This document shows, piece by piece, positions 40,480 through 52,014 of a DNA stretch of 64,000 nt (positions are counted from its first letter, which is position 1; each line of letters begins with the position of its first letter). A model generated the notes under the pieces. It saw only the letters and a list, made by a program, of their open reading frames with translations, searched no databases and had not been told where the DNA came from. The position numbers and the translations under genes are program-made. This DNA comes from Lepus europaeus (Eukaryota; Chordata; Mammalia; Lagomorpha; Leporidae), in contig NC_084850.1 of the NCBI RefSeq assembly GCF_033115175.1, positions 18,073,218 through 18,137,217 on the forward strand, in the 5' to 3' direction.

Positions 40480-40920
40480 CGAGAGGCTGTTTAATTAAAA
40501 GGGAACCCGCAATGTATAAGTCAGATAAAAGCAACGCGCAGAATAAACTAATTAAAACATTGTGTTTGCAACACATTTTATTTCTCTCCCTCCTTTTTTT
40601 GATCTTGGCTGTGTTTTAAAGAAATGTCATCGCACCATAAAGCGAGCCGTGAAACGCTATTTCCTTATAGTGTGCGGCGCTTTTCAAAGGCTAGTGTGAT
40701 ATATTTTAGAAAAGGGATCCCGCTGTGAAAGCTTGCGTGTCTTCCCTTTACCAAACTAAGCTCTTGTCAATCATGCCGAGCCCGGTCCAATCACCGAGAT
40801 CCTTTTTGGAAAGCAGCTCATCCCGCTGTGCTTTTATACCGCACTCCGCAGCCTGTTTTGATGCATTTTTACCAGCACGTCCAGGGAAATGAATGATGAG
40901 GCCGTGGACAGTGCAAGCCT
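40480..40920. promoter_or_regulatory. candidate conserved regulatory element (homeodomain/PBX-type sites)
   Basis: Repeat-free block between CpG-rich stretches. It has TTAATTAA at 40491-40498, TAATTAAA at 40549-40556, a HOX-like CCATAAA at 40635-40641 and a PBX/MEIS-like TGTCAATCA at 40765-40773. Function is inferred only from motif density and position about 16 kb upstream of ZIC3. Confidence 0.35.
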
Positions 40921-41687
40921 GGCTCCCTGAGCTGAGCTCCCGCCTGGCTTTAACGAGGCGCCGGCGCATTGTGTACCGCCCGGACTTTCTCACGTGGCGG
41001 TCACTTTGCGGGGTTACCCCGACGTCAGGCAGGTCATTGCTGGGGACCCGGCTTGTGAAGGCCACGCGATCGCCTGCACCCGGACTGGAGAGTCTTGATA
41101 ACCACTCTCCTGGTCCGTCTGCCCAGGCAAGCAATGGGGCGCCTCAGCCTCATCTTTAAGATGTGCCACCTCTCCAGAGTTGTGGGATAGGCGGGAGGAG
41201 TCTGGGCATGTCGCCCTCTTGTAAGGGGTGTGTGGCTCGCCTTGCCCGTGCTTAGGTTAGAGCTTGGTGTCCTTGCAAGCAGCCGGTCTCCTCCCTTGGT
41301 CCCCCCTCTCCTTGCCCCATCATGCCTAGCGTTTTGGGAGGGCTTGCCCAGCCTTCCGGGAAATGCTGTCCTGGCCCGGAGGGACTACAAAATGACATGG
41401 GCTCCGGCAGAATTCACAAAGCCCTCAACGTGAGGCCCTGTCACAGATGGCCACAGGTAGAATCCACCCGGTGGTACTGGGCCAGGTCAAGCCTCCCAAA
41501 TGGCACGGTTACTGGTCTAATGCACCATGGAGCCTCAGGGCAGGGGTGGGTGGCCCTGAATAGCCAAATATGGACTAGTAAACCATTACAAGAGAACCCA
41601 AAGGATAAAGGGCCTATGACTGCATCTCCCCTAGATGGGAGGAAAGGTTGGCAGGAATCGCCCAGATGCAGAGTTCCACAGATGTCC

Positions 41688-41718
41688 CGCCCCCTCCTCC
41701 CCTCCTCCCCTCCTCCAG
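41688..41718 (+). repeat. (CCCCTCCT)n short tandem repeat
   Basis: About four CCCCTCCT-type units; pyrimidine-only. Confidence 0.85.
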
Positions 41719-43045
41719 TTTTGTCTGCCTCGCTGAGACTGCGGGTGCGTGGCGCCGGGGTGATGCGGAAGCTTTTGATCCTTACATTGGCTTCCCAGGT
41801 CCCAGAGGAGAGACGCGGGAGGAGGCTCTGTGGTCCTCCTTTCCGGCAGCTCTGGAATCATTGCCTGCTTTTGTTTCCAGTTCCACTTCTAACTTGAACC
41901 GGGAGAGTGCAAACCGCTAAGGTCTCAGGGGATGAACAAGTGAAAGCCGTGTGAGATTATGCGTTTGTAGAATAGTCCAAACTCTGCATTTTGAAATAGT
42001 CATCCAGTATGATTCATCTAACCCTTCTGCCTGTGGGTCTCTTATCTCTGTCTCTGTCTCCTACACGCCAATACGCCCACCCCTTAGCCTCAGATTACAC
42101 GCGCCCTCCGAGTCCATGTTCCATTTCTACCGGACAATGACTCCTTCTCCCCAGCGCCCAGGCGCACCTCGATCCCATCTGTCAGTTTCTTGCTCTAACA
42201 TTCCTCCAAAGACATCATTTGTTGTCAGGGGCTTGGGACCATCCGGGAGCCAAGAGCGAGGGGAGAGGAGTGCTCAGTTTTCCTGAATTTTTGTTCACCG
42301 ACAGAGTCTCTCTCGTTGGAAGGGAAATCGCTGACCGTACCATCCCTTCCCTAGCGAGTCCCTCCGTGATAACTGCATCCTCAGGCTGACCCTATTACGA
42401 CGGCAGGACAGGAAACCTCTTCGCCGCCCTTACCCGTGCCTCCCGCTCCCGGCCCAACGCTGTGGGGATCCGGACTAGATGGAATCCCCAGCAGACCCTG
42501 CAGACTGCTCCTCGGCTCCAGAGCAGCCCTGGTGTTCCAAGGGGGCTCCCTTCCTCATTTCCCTCACGGCCCCGCCCCGTAGAGAGCTGTTAGTCACTAG
42601 CTTATTTAGAATCCCCTCCGCGGATTCCTGCGCGCAGGGCCCCAGGGTGCGAGAGAGGTGTCCGGCACTCCCCGACTAGGAGGAAAGTTGCTCCTGCCTG
42701 GCACCGAGACTCGCGGTTTTCTCCTGGGAGGCCTGAGGACTCCTCCGGGAAGCCTATCTCCGGCCAGACTCCCCTTCGCAGCTTTGTGAGACAAAGCGTG
42801 GATTTTTGTTACAGCCTTTGGCAAGTCTGCAAGTAAGATGGTGGCCCCAGAGCGAGCGCCGGGGCGGCAGGGTCCTGTGCACCATGGGATACAGGCGCTA
42901 GGGGTTTCATCTACCTTCGTTTAGCAAGTTGACAGAGGCTGTGATTTTCCAGTGACTGTTGGATCACACCGGCGTCTCTTTCTGAGCGACAGATCACACA
43001 GAAATTTCTGAAATACTTGGTGCAATGGGAGCAAGCTGAATTCAT

Positions 43046-43094
43046 ACACACACACACACATACACACATATATATATATATACATATATATATT
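43046..43094 (+). repeat. compound (CA)n-(TA)n microsatellite
   Basis: CA units followed by TA units and a TACATATATA stretch, inside the upstream CpG-rich region. Confidence 0.9.
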
Positions 43095-44656
43095 AAATAA
43101 TCAGTTCTTTTGAGTACGGGATATTACTTGCCTCCAAGGAACACATTATTATCCTTATGCGTCCCGGCTCCCGGGATCGGACTTGAGCGTTTAGGTTTCT
43201 GTTTGCAGGGATAAAGCAATTCAAGTGTCTACTCGACGGCTGTAAGAAGTGATTTGTCCATAGTCGTGATTGGGAAACGAGCATTCACTCGCATACACGC
43301 GGACAAGCCGCGGACCTCTGGGAAGCCAGTGGCCAACCCGAACACCAGCGGAAGAGCAGGAAGAAAAGCCAGCTCCCGGTCTAATCCGAGCCGCCTCTGC
43401 TCGGGGATGCGAAAGAGCTCTTGGGGCATTTCCTTCCTGGGCTTTCCCCGGGTTTGGGTACTGGACTCGTTCTTGCTCAGAGTCCCAGGGCCAAGCTCGG
43501 AAGGCCAGATCAAATCTAGGACCCTGCTTGTGCAGCCTCCTTTAGCGTTTTCCTCTGGCAGCCGCGCTCTCCGCGGCTCGCAGAGCCCGCCTGCGCCACC
43601 GCCGTCCCGGAGCCTGCTGCTCTTAGGCCAAAATCTTCAGGAGCTGCAGGCAATCAAGGTCCGAGGCAGGGAGCTGGGAAGATTTACCACTCTCTGGACA
43701 ATCGAAGTGCCCCCCCCTCAGTCCCGTCTTTTGATCTACCCCCTCTTTTTCCTCCTGGAAGAGAAAGATGTGAGTGCGACACGGAGTGCGTTGTCTCCCT
43801 TTCAGAGAAGACATATTGCCACATTATTCAAATAAGAATCAGGAGATGCCTTCCAGTCTCAGCCTGCCTCCTACAAGTTGGTTGACATAGAGTTCTTCCT
43901 AACCCCTGTCCAGACCTCAGTTTACTCCCATACAATAGATTCTTCTAAAAACTTCTTTGACTCCATCTGTCCTTTAAATGGACTTTGTGTCCTACTACCT
44001 CCTCTGTGCCCAGGGTCCTGCCCACGCAGGAAGTTTTCCACAGCAGCAATCGGAAGTTGCTGGGATCTCAGCGGGGCAGCCTCCCAATCTTCAGTTCCTG
44101 AGCCCAACACCCGAAGGCCCAAAGTGATTGTTCTGCAGCAGCAAAAGTAGGGTGGGGGACTGCTGCTCTCCGCCCGGCGTTTCCCGGGCTTCGATTTAAA
44201 GGGGCCAGCCGCTCCCCTCCCTGGGAAGTAGAGCGGCAACTTTGCTAAGTGACCGCCTCTTCAAAACAGAAGAGGGTGAATATGTAGAAACTGTAAAAAT
44301 TTTAAAAATAAAATAAAATAAACCAAAATAAAGCGATCCAAGTTCCGGAGAAGAAGCCGGGGCTGATCTCAAGCTGGGCCTAGCCAGCTCCCGGGGTCCA
44401 CTGTGGCTCTCCCTCAGTGAGGGACTGAGACCGCTGAATGCATCAGAAACGGCACGAAAGCTCCTTTCCCGCGCCGCGAGATGATTTCCTCAGTGGGGCC
44501 GCGACAGCTCCGCCTGCCAGAGACGGGCGGGCGGGGTGTGAGGAATCCAGCGATCAGCTAAGAGCCCGCCGGGCGTGACGCACCTTGGGGCGCTTAGTGT
44601 TCCCTACTAAGGGCTGGTGTCGCCGTTGTCCCCGCCGCCGCTTCCCACTACGCGTC

Positions 44657-44679
44657 TTTTTTTTTTTTTTTTTTTTTTC
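44657..44679 (+). repeat. poly(T) run within CpG-rich DNA
   Basis: About 23 consecutive T flanked by GC-rich sequence, with no SINE or L1 attached. Confidence 0.9.
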
Positions 44680-45114
44680 TGGTCGCTTTCTCCTTCCTCG
44701 GCGCTGCCCACCACATCCAGACCAGGAAGTGGGTGGGAAGAACGTGTCTCCTGCCCTCCTTGAGAACCAGGGTCCCGGACAAGCACTCCTGGGGCAAACA
44801 GAGCTATGCTCCGGAGGCCCTCTTACCCTTAAAGGCCCTGGCACGTCCTCCCTCCTGCTCCTCAGAGTTTGGCCTCAAAAAGCCATTCTCTCTCTCAGTT
44901 CTCCTTGCCCAGTGCACTGACTAGCCCTTTTGCCCTTTGCGCTTGTAAGGTTTCTAGACTTCATATTCAACTAGCTGTCCTTCAGTTATTAACAGCTGCC
45001 TCCAGCTAGATCAAGGTCATTTCCTTACCTTGCTCCTCCACCTCATCCTAGAATTTCAAACCATTCCAAAGACATTGGTATTCAGAACACTCCAGGACAG
45101 CAAGGAAACAACAA

Positions 45115-45250
45115 ATTGTTTAGCACCTCAAAGTGTCAGGTATTGAATGCACATTTTCTCAAGAAATCCCCTCCATTAGCCCGCATTTTGCATTTTACAA
45201 GCAAGGAAACTGAGGCTTGGAGTAGACCTTAGTTATTTCCAAATGTTTAG
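45115..45250 (-). repeat. MIR fragment, antisense
   Basis: CATTTTACAAGCAAGGAAAC, followed by TGAGGCTTGGAGTAGACCTT, matches the MIR core in reverse. Confidence 0.7.
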
Positions 45251-46555
45251 AATCTAGAAGATCCCTTCCCTACCGAAGCTGACAGAAGTATGACCCTCAG
45301 GTTTTAACTGGTCTTGCAGCCCCTTCCCCCAATGCTCTTTCTCCTCTTGAGGCTGGAAGGCAAGTGCCAAATTTGAAAGAGAGGCACTGAGTGGGAGACA
45401 CTTGACTCATCAAGTCTAGCTTCAGCAAAGGAGGTATTAGATATGGATTTCTGTCTGTGCTGGCTCTGAGCAGCATGGTCCTTGAGTGGAGACATGTGGC
45501 CTCTCTGTTTCTTCCTCACCTTTAAATTGGAAGTCATAACAATCACCTATTTGTTCAATGGGCCAAGTCAGAATCAAGAGCTAAAATGTCTTTGGCACTG
45601 ACAAATACAGTGTACTGACAAGTACGGTGAGCTGTTAAAATTAGCTGACCCTGAGGCGAGAAAGCCAGATTTGAGGGCACCTTATCTGCCAGGGGTGCTG
45701 AGCATGACGCTTGTCGTCCCTTTGGCAGGAGGCAAGCCTGTTGGGAAGTCTTCTGACCTCCCTGGGAGCGGCCTCTGGAGCTGACTTCAGCACACTCTGG
45801 GAGCTTGCTGCTTCCCAGCGGGGACACTCACAGAATCTGTGGGAGTTACAATGCGCACCTGGCAGCCTGAAAGCCGCCAGATCGGCCAGACCGAAGCTGT
45901 CAAGAGCATGCCTCGAGTTCTGGTGTACCTGGTGACACTGGTTAACATGTGGATTCTACTTGAGTGTTCATCTAGCTTTCGTCTAGCTTCAAAGTGTGCA
46001 GTCAAGTGTAAATAGGTAGTATGGATCCTGGGTTCAAGGCACTCATTCTGGATGACTTGCACACAGGAGCATTTGGGAGCGAATTAAAGCAGCAACACCT
46101 CTGCCAAGTCTCCCAGGGGAAGCAGCCTGTACTCAATCTGGCCTTAAGTGTCTCTAGCTCTAGGCTGAAGGATGGACACAGCATTCTTTTTTTTCCCCTT
46201 GTAAATGCTGAAGCCTGAAAACTCAAAGTTTTTTTTTTTTTTTTTTCCCCACTGAAGTGTCTCAGTGCAAAGTGCTGAGGAGTAGTGGGCGAGTGAGTAA
46301 GTGAGTTCTGCTGTCGTCTTGACATGCATGCTTGGCCTTGGTCAGAGATGTCCTGAGGGATTTTGGGACAAGAACCCAAGGGCATCCTGGGATAATCAGT
46401 GGTTTCACGGTTAGACTACTGGAGCCTGGGGAACAATGACCCACGCTATTCCTACCTCAAAATGCCCTCTTCCCAAAAGGTTTTAAGTGACTCACCCACT
46501 GTGCCAATTGAGATTAAGGAGAATCCAGTCTGACTTCTTTACTCTATCACAAACA

Positions 46556-46638
46556 TCTCTCTCTGTCTCCCCTTCCCTCTCATCTCTCTCTCTCTCTCTC
46601 TCTCTCTTTCCCTCTCTCTCTCTCTCTCACACACACAT
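46556..46638 (+). repeat. (TC)n/(CA)n simple repeat
   Basis: CTCTCT units with short interruptions, ending in about five CA units. Confidence 0.9.
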
Positions 46639-46737
46639 TTCATTTATTCATTTACTCACTAAATTATTCATTCTCTCAATTTCTCAAAAGTCCTGTGGTC
46701 AGTGCATAGAATTTTGTGTTACTTTGGGGAAGGTTTG

Positions 46738-46818
46738 AATCCACTCATTAACTTCCTGGCCTGGAACATGTGACAGAACTCTAAATCTCAGTTTTCACAT
46801 CCGTGAAAGGAGATAAAT
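46738..46818 (+). repeat. MIR remnant, left part (continues after the L1 at 48405)
   Basis: It matches the MIR core order, with CTCAGTTTTCACATCCGTGA corresponding to the TCAGTTTCCTCATCTGTAAA segment. It is split by the L1 pair at 46832-48391, and a short right part follows at 48405-48420. Confidence 0.6.
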
Positions 46819-46831
46819 AATGGTTCATATC

Positions 46832-48391
46832 TTTTTTTTATTCTTTTTATTTTGTTTTGTGTTTTTTTCAACTTCTATTTAATAAATATAAATTTCCAAA
46901 GTATAACTTTTTATTATAGCGGCTTTTCTCCCCATAACCTCCCTCCTACCTGCAACCACCCCATCTCCCACTCTCCCATCCCATTCTTCATCATGATTCA
47001 TTTTCTTTTTTTTTATTAAACTTTTATTTAATGAATATAAATTTCCAAAGTACAACTTATGAATTACAATGGCTTCCCCCCTCACATAAGTTCCCTCCCA
47101 CCCGCAACCCTCCCCTTTCCCGCTCCCTCTCCCCTTCCATTCACATCAAGATTCATTTTCAATTCTCTTTATATACAAAAGATCAGTTTAGTATATATTA
47201 AGTAAAGATTTCAACAGTTTGCCCCCATATAGCAACACAAAGTGAAAAAATACTGTTGGAGTACTAGTTATAGCGTTAAATAACAGTGTACAGCACATTG
47301 ACAGAGATCCTACATGATATTTTTAAAAAATTAATTAATTTTCTATGCCATTTCCAATTTAACGCTAGGTTTTTTTTTTCCCATTTCCAATTATCTTTAT
47401 ATACAGAAGATTGATTCAGTATATAATTAGTAAACATTTCATCAGTTTGCACCCACACAGAAACACAAAGTGTAAAAATACTGTTTCAGTACTAGTTATA
47501 GCATCACTTCACATTAGACAACACATTAAGGACAGATCCCACATGAGATGTAAGTACACAGTGACTCCTGTTGCTGACTTAACAATTTGACACTCCTGTT
47601 CATGGCGTCAGTAATCTCCCTAGGCTCTAGTCATGAGTTGCCAGGGCTATGGAAGCCTTTAGAGTTCGCCGACTTTGATCTTATTCCTATAGGGTCATAG
47701 TCAAAGTGGAAGTTCTCTCCTCCCTTCGGAGAAGGGTACCTCCATCTTTGATGGCCCCGTTCTTTCCACTGGGATCTCACTCGCAGAGATCTTTCATTTA
47801 GGTATTCTTCTTTTTTTTCCTTTTCCATGGTGTCTTGGCTTTCCATGCCTACAATACTCTCACATCATGATTCATTTTCAATTATCTTTATATACAGAAG
47901 ATCAACTTAGTATATACTAAGTAAAGATTTCAACAGACTGCACCCACAAAGACACACAAAGTATAGAGTACTGTTTGGGTAGTAGTTTTACTGTTAATTC
48001 GCATAGTACAACACATTAAAGACAGAGGTCCTACATGGGGAGCAGGTGCAGTGACTTCCATTATTGATTCAACAATTGACACTCTTATTTATGACGTCAG
48101 TAATCACCCGAGGCTCTTGTCATGAGCTGCCAAGGCTATGGAAGCCTTTTGAGTTCTCTGACTCCGATCTTATTTAGACAAGGCCATAGTCAAAGTGGAA
48201 GTTCTCTCCTTCCTTCAGAGAAAGGTACTGCCTTCTTTGATGGCTTCTTCTTTCCGCTGGGATCTCACTCACAGAGATCTTTCATTTAGGTCATTTTTTT
48301 TTTTTTGCCACAGTGTCTTGGTTTTCCATGCCTGTGAAACTCTCATAGGCTTTTTAGCCAGATCCAAATGCCTTAAGGGCTGATTCTGAGG
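46832..48391 (-). mobile_element. 5'-truncated L1 3' end, antisense, hosting a second L1
   Basis: The poly(A) end is at the left (T-rich at 46832-46870). A perfect 13-bp target-site duplication AATGGTTCATATC flanks it at 46819-46831 and 48392-48404. Both flanks belong to one MIR remnant. Its own sequence is split into 46832-47005 and 47863-48391 by the inner L1. It contains only the 3' UTR and adjoining segment, so it encodes nothing. Confidence 0.9.
47006..47862 (-). mobile_element. L1 3' end inserted inside another L1 3' end
   Basis: A perfect 17-bp target-site duplication CATCATGATTCATTTTC flanks it at 46989-47005 and 47863-47879, and its poly(A) side is at the left. Within it, a segment of roughly 170-200 bp beginning near CTTTATATACA(A/G)AAGAT occurs twice (about 47165-47335 and 47392-47555), separated by an AT-rich link. 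Confidence 0.9.
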
Positions 48392-48434
48392 AATGGTTCA
48401 TATCATTAAGACTATAAGGTAAATTAAATAAAAT

Positions 48435-48958
48435 AGGGCCTGCTATTGTGGTGCAGTGGGTTATGCCACCACCTGCAACTCCAGCATCTCACATGGGAGT
48501 TGCTTGGAGTCCAGCTTCTCCACTTCTGATCCAGCTCTCTGCTATGGCCTGGGAAAGCAGAAGATGGCCCAAGTCCTTGGGCCCCTACATCCATGTGGGA
48601 GTCCTGCACATATTTCCATGCTCCTGGCCAACCTGGACTGTTGTGGCTGTGTTTTTTTTGTGTGTGTGTATGTGTGTGTGTGTTTAGAATTATGTGTTTA
48701 TTTGAAATGTAGAATTACAGAGAGAAAAACAGATAAGGAGGTAGGGAGGGGGGGAGAGAGAATCTTAAATCCACTAGTTTATTCCCCAAATGGCACAACA
48801 GCTGGAACTGGGCTGTAGGCAGCTTTATCTGCTATACCACAGCTGTAGCCACTGTTGTGGCCATTTGGGGAGTAAACAAGTGGATGGCAGGCCTCTCTCT
48901 ATTTCTCTCTCCCTCTCTCTCTGTCACTCTGCTTTTCCAGTGAATAAATAAATCTTTA
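48435..48958 (+). mobile_element. lagomorph C-SINE, sense, split by an inner SINE
   Basis: Head GGGCCTGCTATTGTGGTGCA and first half to about 48647; the second half resumes at 48851 with ACTGTTGTGGCCATTTGGGG and ends in a TTTCCAGTGAATAAATAAAT tail. AAATTAAATA-type duplications lie at both ends. Confidence 0.9.
48648..48850 (-). mobile_element. short lagomorph SINE inserted inside another SINE, antisense
   Basis: Perfect 11-bp duplication ACTGTTGTGGC at 48637-48647 and 48851-48861. It includes a GT-rich stretch at 48658-48682 and has an internal deletion between the body and the head. Confidence 0.88.
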
Positions 48959-48994
48959 AAAATTAAATATAATGAGTGGAAAAAACCATGGCCA

Positions 48995-49320
48995 TGGGGC
49001 TGGAGCTGTGGCATAGCAGGTAAAGCCTCTGCCTACAGTGCCAGCATCCCATATGGGTGCCAGTTCAAGTTCCGGCTGCTCCATTTCCTATCCAGCTGTC
49101 TGCTATGGCCTGGGAAAGCAGTAGACAATGGCCCAAGGACCCGCATGGGAGGACCTGGAGGGAGCTCCTGGCTCTTGACTTTGGATAGGAGCAGGGCCAG
49201 CCATTGAGGTCATCTGAGGAGTGAACCAGTGGATGGAAGATCTCTCTCTCTCTTTTCTCTGCCTTTGCCTCTCTGTAACTCTGCCTTTCAAATAGAATAA
49301 ATAAATCTTAAAAAAAAAAA
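48995..49320 (+). mobile_element. lagomorph C-SINE, sense
   Basis: Head GGGGCTGGAGCTGTGGCATA and tail CCTTTCAAATAGAATAAATA plus A-run. GAAAA(AA)CCATG at both ends is the probable duplication. Confidence 0.9.
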
Positions 49321-49405
49321 AGAAAACCATGACCACTCAGTGGAGGTTAGTTAACATGAATAAAATAAAATAACCTCTGATAAAGTAGCTTCTTCCATAA
49401 TGTGT

Positions 49406-49730
49406 TACCTAGTGCTGTGGCACAGCGGGTTAAAGCCCTGGTCTGCAGTGCTGGTATCCCATAGGGGTGCCATTTCGAGTCCTGGATGCTCCACTTTTGA
49501 TCCAGCTCTCTGCTCTCACCTGGGAAAGCAGTAGAAGATGGCTCAAGTGCTTGAGCCCTGCACCTGAGTGGTAGACCTGAAAAAAGCACCTGGTTCTTGG
49601 CTTTGGATCAGCTCAGCTCGGGCCATTGTGTTCATTTGGGGAGTGAACAAGCAGATGGAAGACCTCTCTCTCTATCTCTACCTCTCTCTGTGACTCTGTC
49701 TTTCAAATAAATAAAACAAATATTTAAAAA
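49406..49730 (+). mobile_element. lagomorph C-SINE, sense
   Basis: Head ACCTAGTGCTGTGGCACAGC, body CTGATCCAGCTCTCTGCT type, tail GTCTTTCAAATAAATAAAAC. Confidence 0.9.
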
Positions 49731-49811
49731 AGGGATAACTTTCTGACATACAAGTAATGTCATGTAAAATATTTCTTGTTGAAGAAAAAGTTATTAAGTC
49801 TCAGTAGTACG

Positions 49812-50125
49812 CCCTTTTTTAAAGGATTTATTTATTTGAAAAGCAGAGTTACAAAGAGGCAAAGGCAGACAGAGAGCCAGGGAGGTCTTCCATGTACTGG
49901 TTCACTCCATAGATGGCCACAACAGTCAGAGCTGAGATGATCTGAAGCCAGGAACCAGGAACTTCTTCCAGGTCTACCACTCAGGTGCAGGGCCTAAGTA
50001 CCTGGGCCATCTTCCACTGCTTTCTCAGGCCATAGCAGGGAGCTGGATCAGAAAGGGAGCAGCCAGGACATGAGCCAGCACTCATATGAGATGCTTAGCC
50101 TACTATGCCACAGCAATGGTCCCCC
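49812..50125 (-). mobile_element. lagomorph C-SINE, antisense
   Basis: AAAGGATTTATTTATTTGAA at the left and a CCACAGCAATGGTCCCCC head at the right. Confidence 0.88.
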
Positions 50126-50873
50126 AGATTTGAATTTGAAATGCATTTTACTGGAGGAGGTATGCTATAGATGGTATTCATTTATGGTTAAAATGAGATA
50201 GAAAATAGAATATTGAATCACAAGGAAAAGGCCATGTCAAAAACCACTGAACAATGAGAAAGATAACCCCCATGCTCATTTCCAGCAAAGTAAACTGATG
50301 TTTTAAAATCTGATAGGTCACTCCAGGTATCAATGACTATAAATATAGATCCTGGAAGCTTGAGGAAGGCTGCCATCTCTCTAAACCAGACAGAGGAGAC
50401 AGTTAACAACAAAGTGTTATTTCTCCAAAATTATATTGAAAGCAACCTTCTGATCATACATCATGCAAAGCCAAGGATACTAAAGTCACATGGAGAAGCC
50501 AAACCACATAATTCTACTTGGTATTCAGGACAGAATCATATTTTTAGAGCCTTTGACCCTAACCCTGCTGTTTCTCCTCCACAGAAAGTCCAAAGCAAAA
50601 GAGAACTGATGTTGCTACATTCCCCCTGAGTCCAATGAGGCTGCTTATCCCAATACCCTAACTGAACAGAAATACGGACAGGACTACAATCACCTAATAC
50701 CAATATAGTTTAGAATTCTCTCCTTTCCTCAAAAACATGTTCAGACTTTTTGACACAAAAAATATAACATCTAATAAAACTCAATAGAAATTATGCTTTG
50801 ACTCAATTGAAAATCTCTTAAAGTTAGGAAGTCATTGATTCCAGAATGGGCTATCATAATAGGACATACAACC
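50126..50873. other. unique non-coding DNA, nothing recognised
   Basis: A 98-codon open stretch at 50333-50629 has no family features. Confidence 0.45.
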
Positions 50874-51197
50874 GGGGCTGGCACTGTGGTGTAGTAGGTA
50901 AAGCCTACTACAGTGCTAGCATCCCATATGGGCACTGGTTCAAGACCTGGCTGCTCCACTTCTGATCCAGCTCTCTGCCATGGCCTGGGAAAGCAGTAGA
51001 AGATGGCCCAAGTGCTTGGGACTCTGCACCTGCATGGGAGACCTGGAAGAAGCTTCTGGTTCCTGGCTTCAGATTGGGACAGCTCCAGCCATTGTGGACA
51101 TTTGGAGAGTAAACAAATGGATGGAAGAACTTTCTCTCTGTCTTTCCCTCTCTCTGTAACTCTCTAACTCTCAAATAAATAACAAAAACTTAAAAAT
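50874..51197 (+). mobile_element. lagomorph C-SINE, sense
   Basis: Head GGGGCTGGCACTGTGGTGTA and tail CTAACTCTCAAATAAATAAC. A MIR element follows directly. Confidence 0.9.
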
Positions 51198-51274
51198 TCC
51201 AATCTGGGATGTTCTGCTTCAGTAATGGAGGGAGAAATATTAATTTATAATTATTTTAAATCAACATTCAAGTT

Positions 51275-51480
51275 AGAGGCAGCTTTACATGATCACAAGA
51301 AGTGAAGATCCTGGCACAAATCTCAGCCCTGCTATTTACTAGCTATGGGACCTTGGCAAGTTATTTAACTTCCTAGAAACCCAGCTTCCTCATTTGTGAA
51401 GATAGTTACATTGACAATTAAAAGGTTAATATAGGGAAAATTTTAGTACAGTGTCCAACACCTAGAATAAAGGTTGTAAA
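51275..51480 (+). repeat. MIR element, sense
   Basis: Shows the MIR core order: CTAGCTATGGGACCTTGGCA, then AGTTATTTAACTTCCT, then CCCAGCTTCCTCATTTGTGA. It is an ancient mammalian tRNA-derived SINE. Confidence 0.85.
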
Positions 51481-52014
51481 GCTCTTAAATAAACTTTCTC
51501 TGTGTCCATAAAATAACAACACTTGACATTTACACTTAGAAATTAAAAATGTACAGATGCTTTGGCTCACATTGTCACTGGGTTGGGGTCTCCCTGCATT
51601 TCAACCCCAGTTTTAAGAAATAATGCAAAGTACATATAAGAATCAAAAAAAGTTGTAGTTTGGGTTTTATGGTATCAGCCGCACAGTTGTTTATCAGGAA
51701 ACAACAAAAAAAGTTGGTAGTTTCAGTTATCTATTGAGTGGCCCTCTCTGCAGCATGAATCACAATACGTAACAACTCCATGGTTCTTTTCCTCATTAGC
51801 CTATGAGCTCCTCCAGGAAGAATAAAAACTGTGTCCTTCTCCTCACTGGATCCCCAAAATGGGATCCCAGACTATGCTTTGCATATGTGATATAAAAGCA
51901 ATTATTTTTGAGACAATAGATTATTTTTGGTGCCCAATGGCATATGGCAAAAAGGAGACTTAATATCATGGGGATTCTGAGCAGAGGGACATTAGGCTAA
52001 GATAACTCAGGCTG
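51481..52014. other. unique non-coding DNA, nothing recognised
   Basis: Spacer between the MIR and the probable LTR remnant. Confidence 0.45.

Larger units (their letters stand above)
40030..44720. promoter_or_regulatory. broken CpG-rich region upstream of ZIC3
   Basis: CpG-dense stretches lie at about 40.1-41.15, 42.3-42.95, 43.2-43.75 and 44.1-44.7 kb with less dense links. No SINE or L1 interrupts them. At 42836-42848 TAAGATGGTGGCC resembles a YY1 site. Several 60-190-codon frames exist but none shows a domain or recognisable family. Most likely a regulatory or non-coding-RNA promoter region. Confidence 0.45.
44721..46737. other. unique non-coding DNA with a MIR fragment and simple repeats
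   Basis: A MIR piece at 45115-45250, a T-run at about 46229-46246 and a TC repeat at 46556. No gene recognised. Confidence 0.45.

Noticed and set aside
41322-41897. 191-codon plus-strand frame in the upstream CpG-rich region
   Set aside because: No domain or recognisable family; GC-driven open frame.
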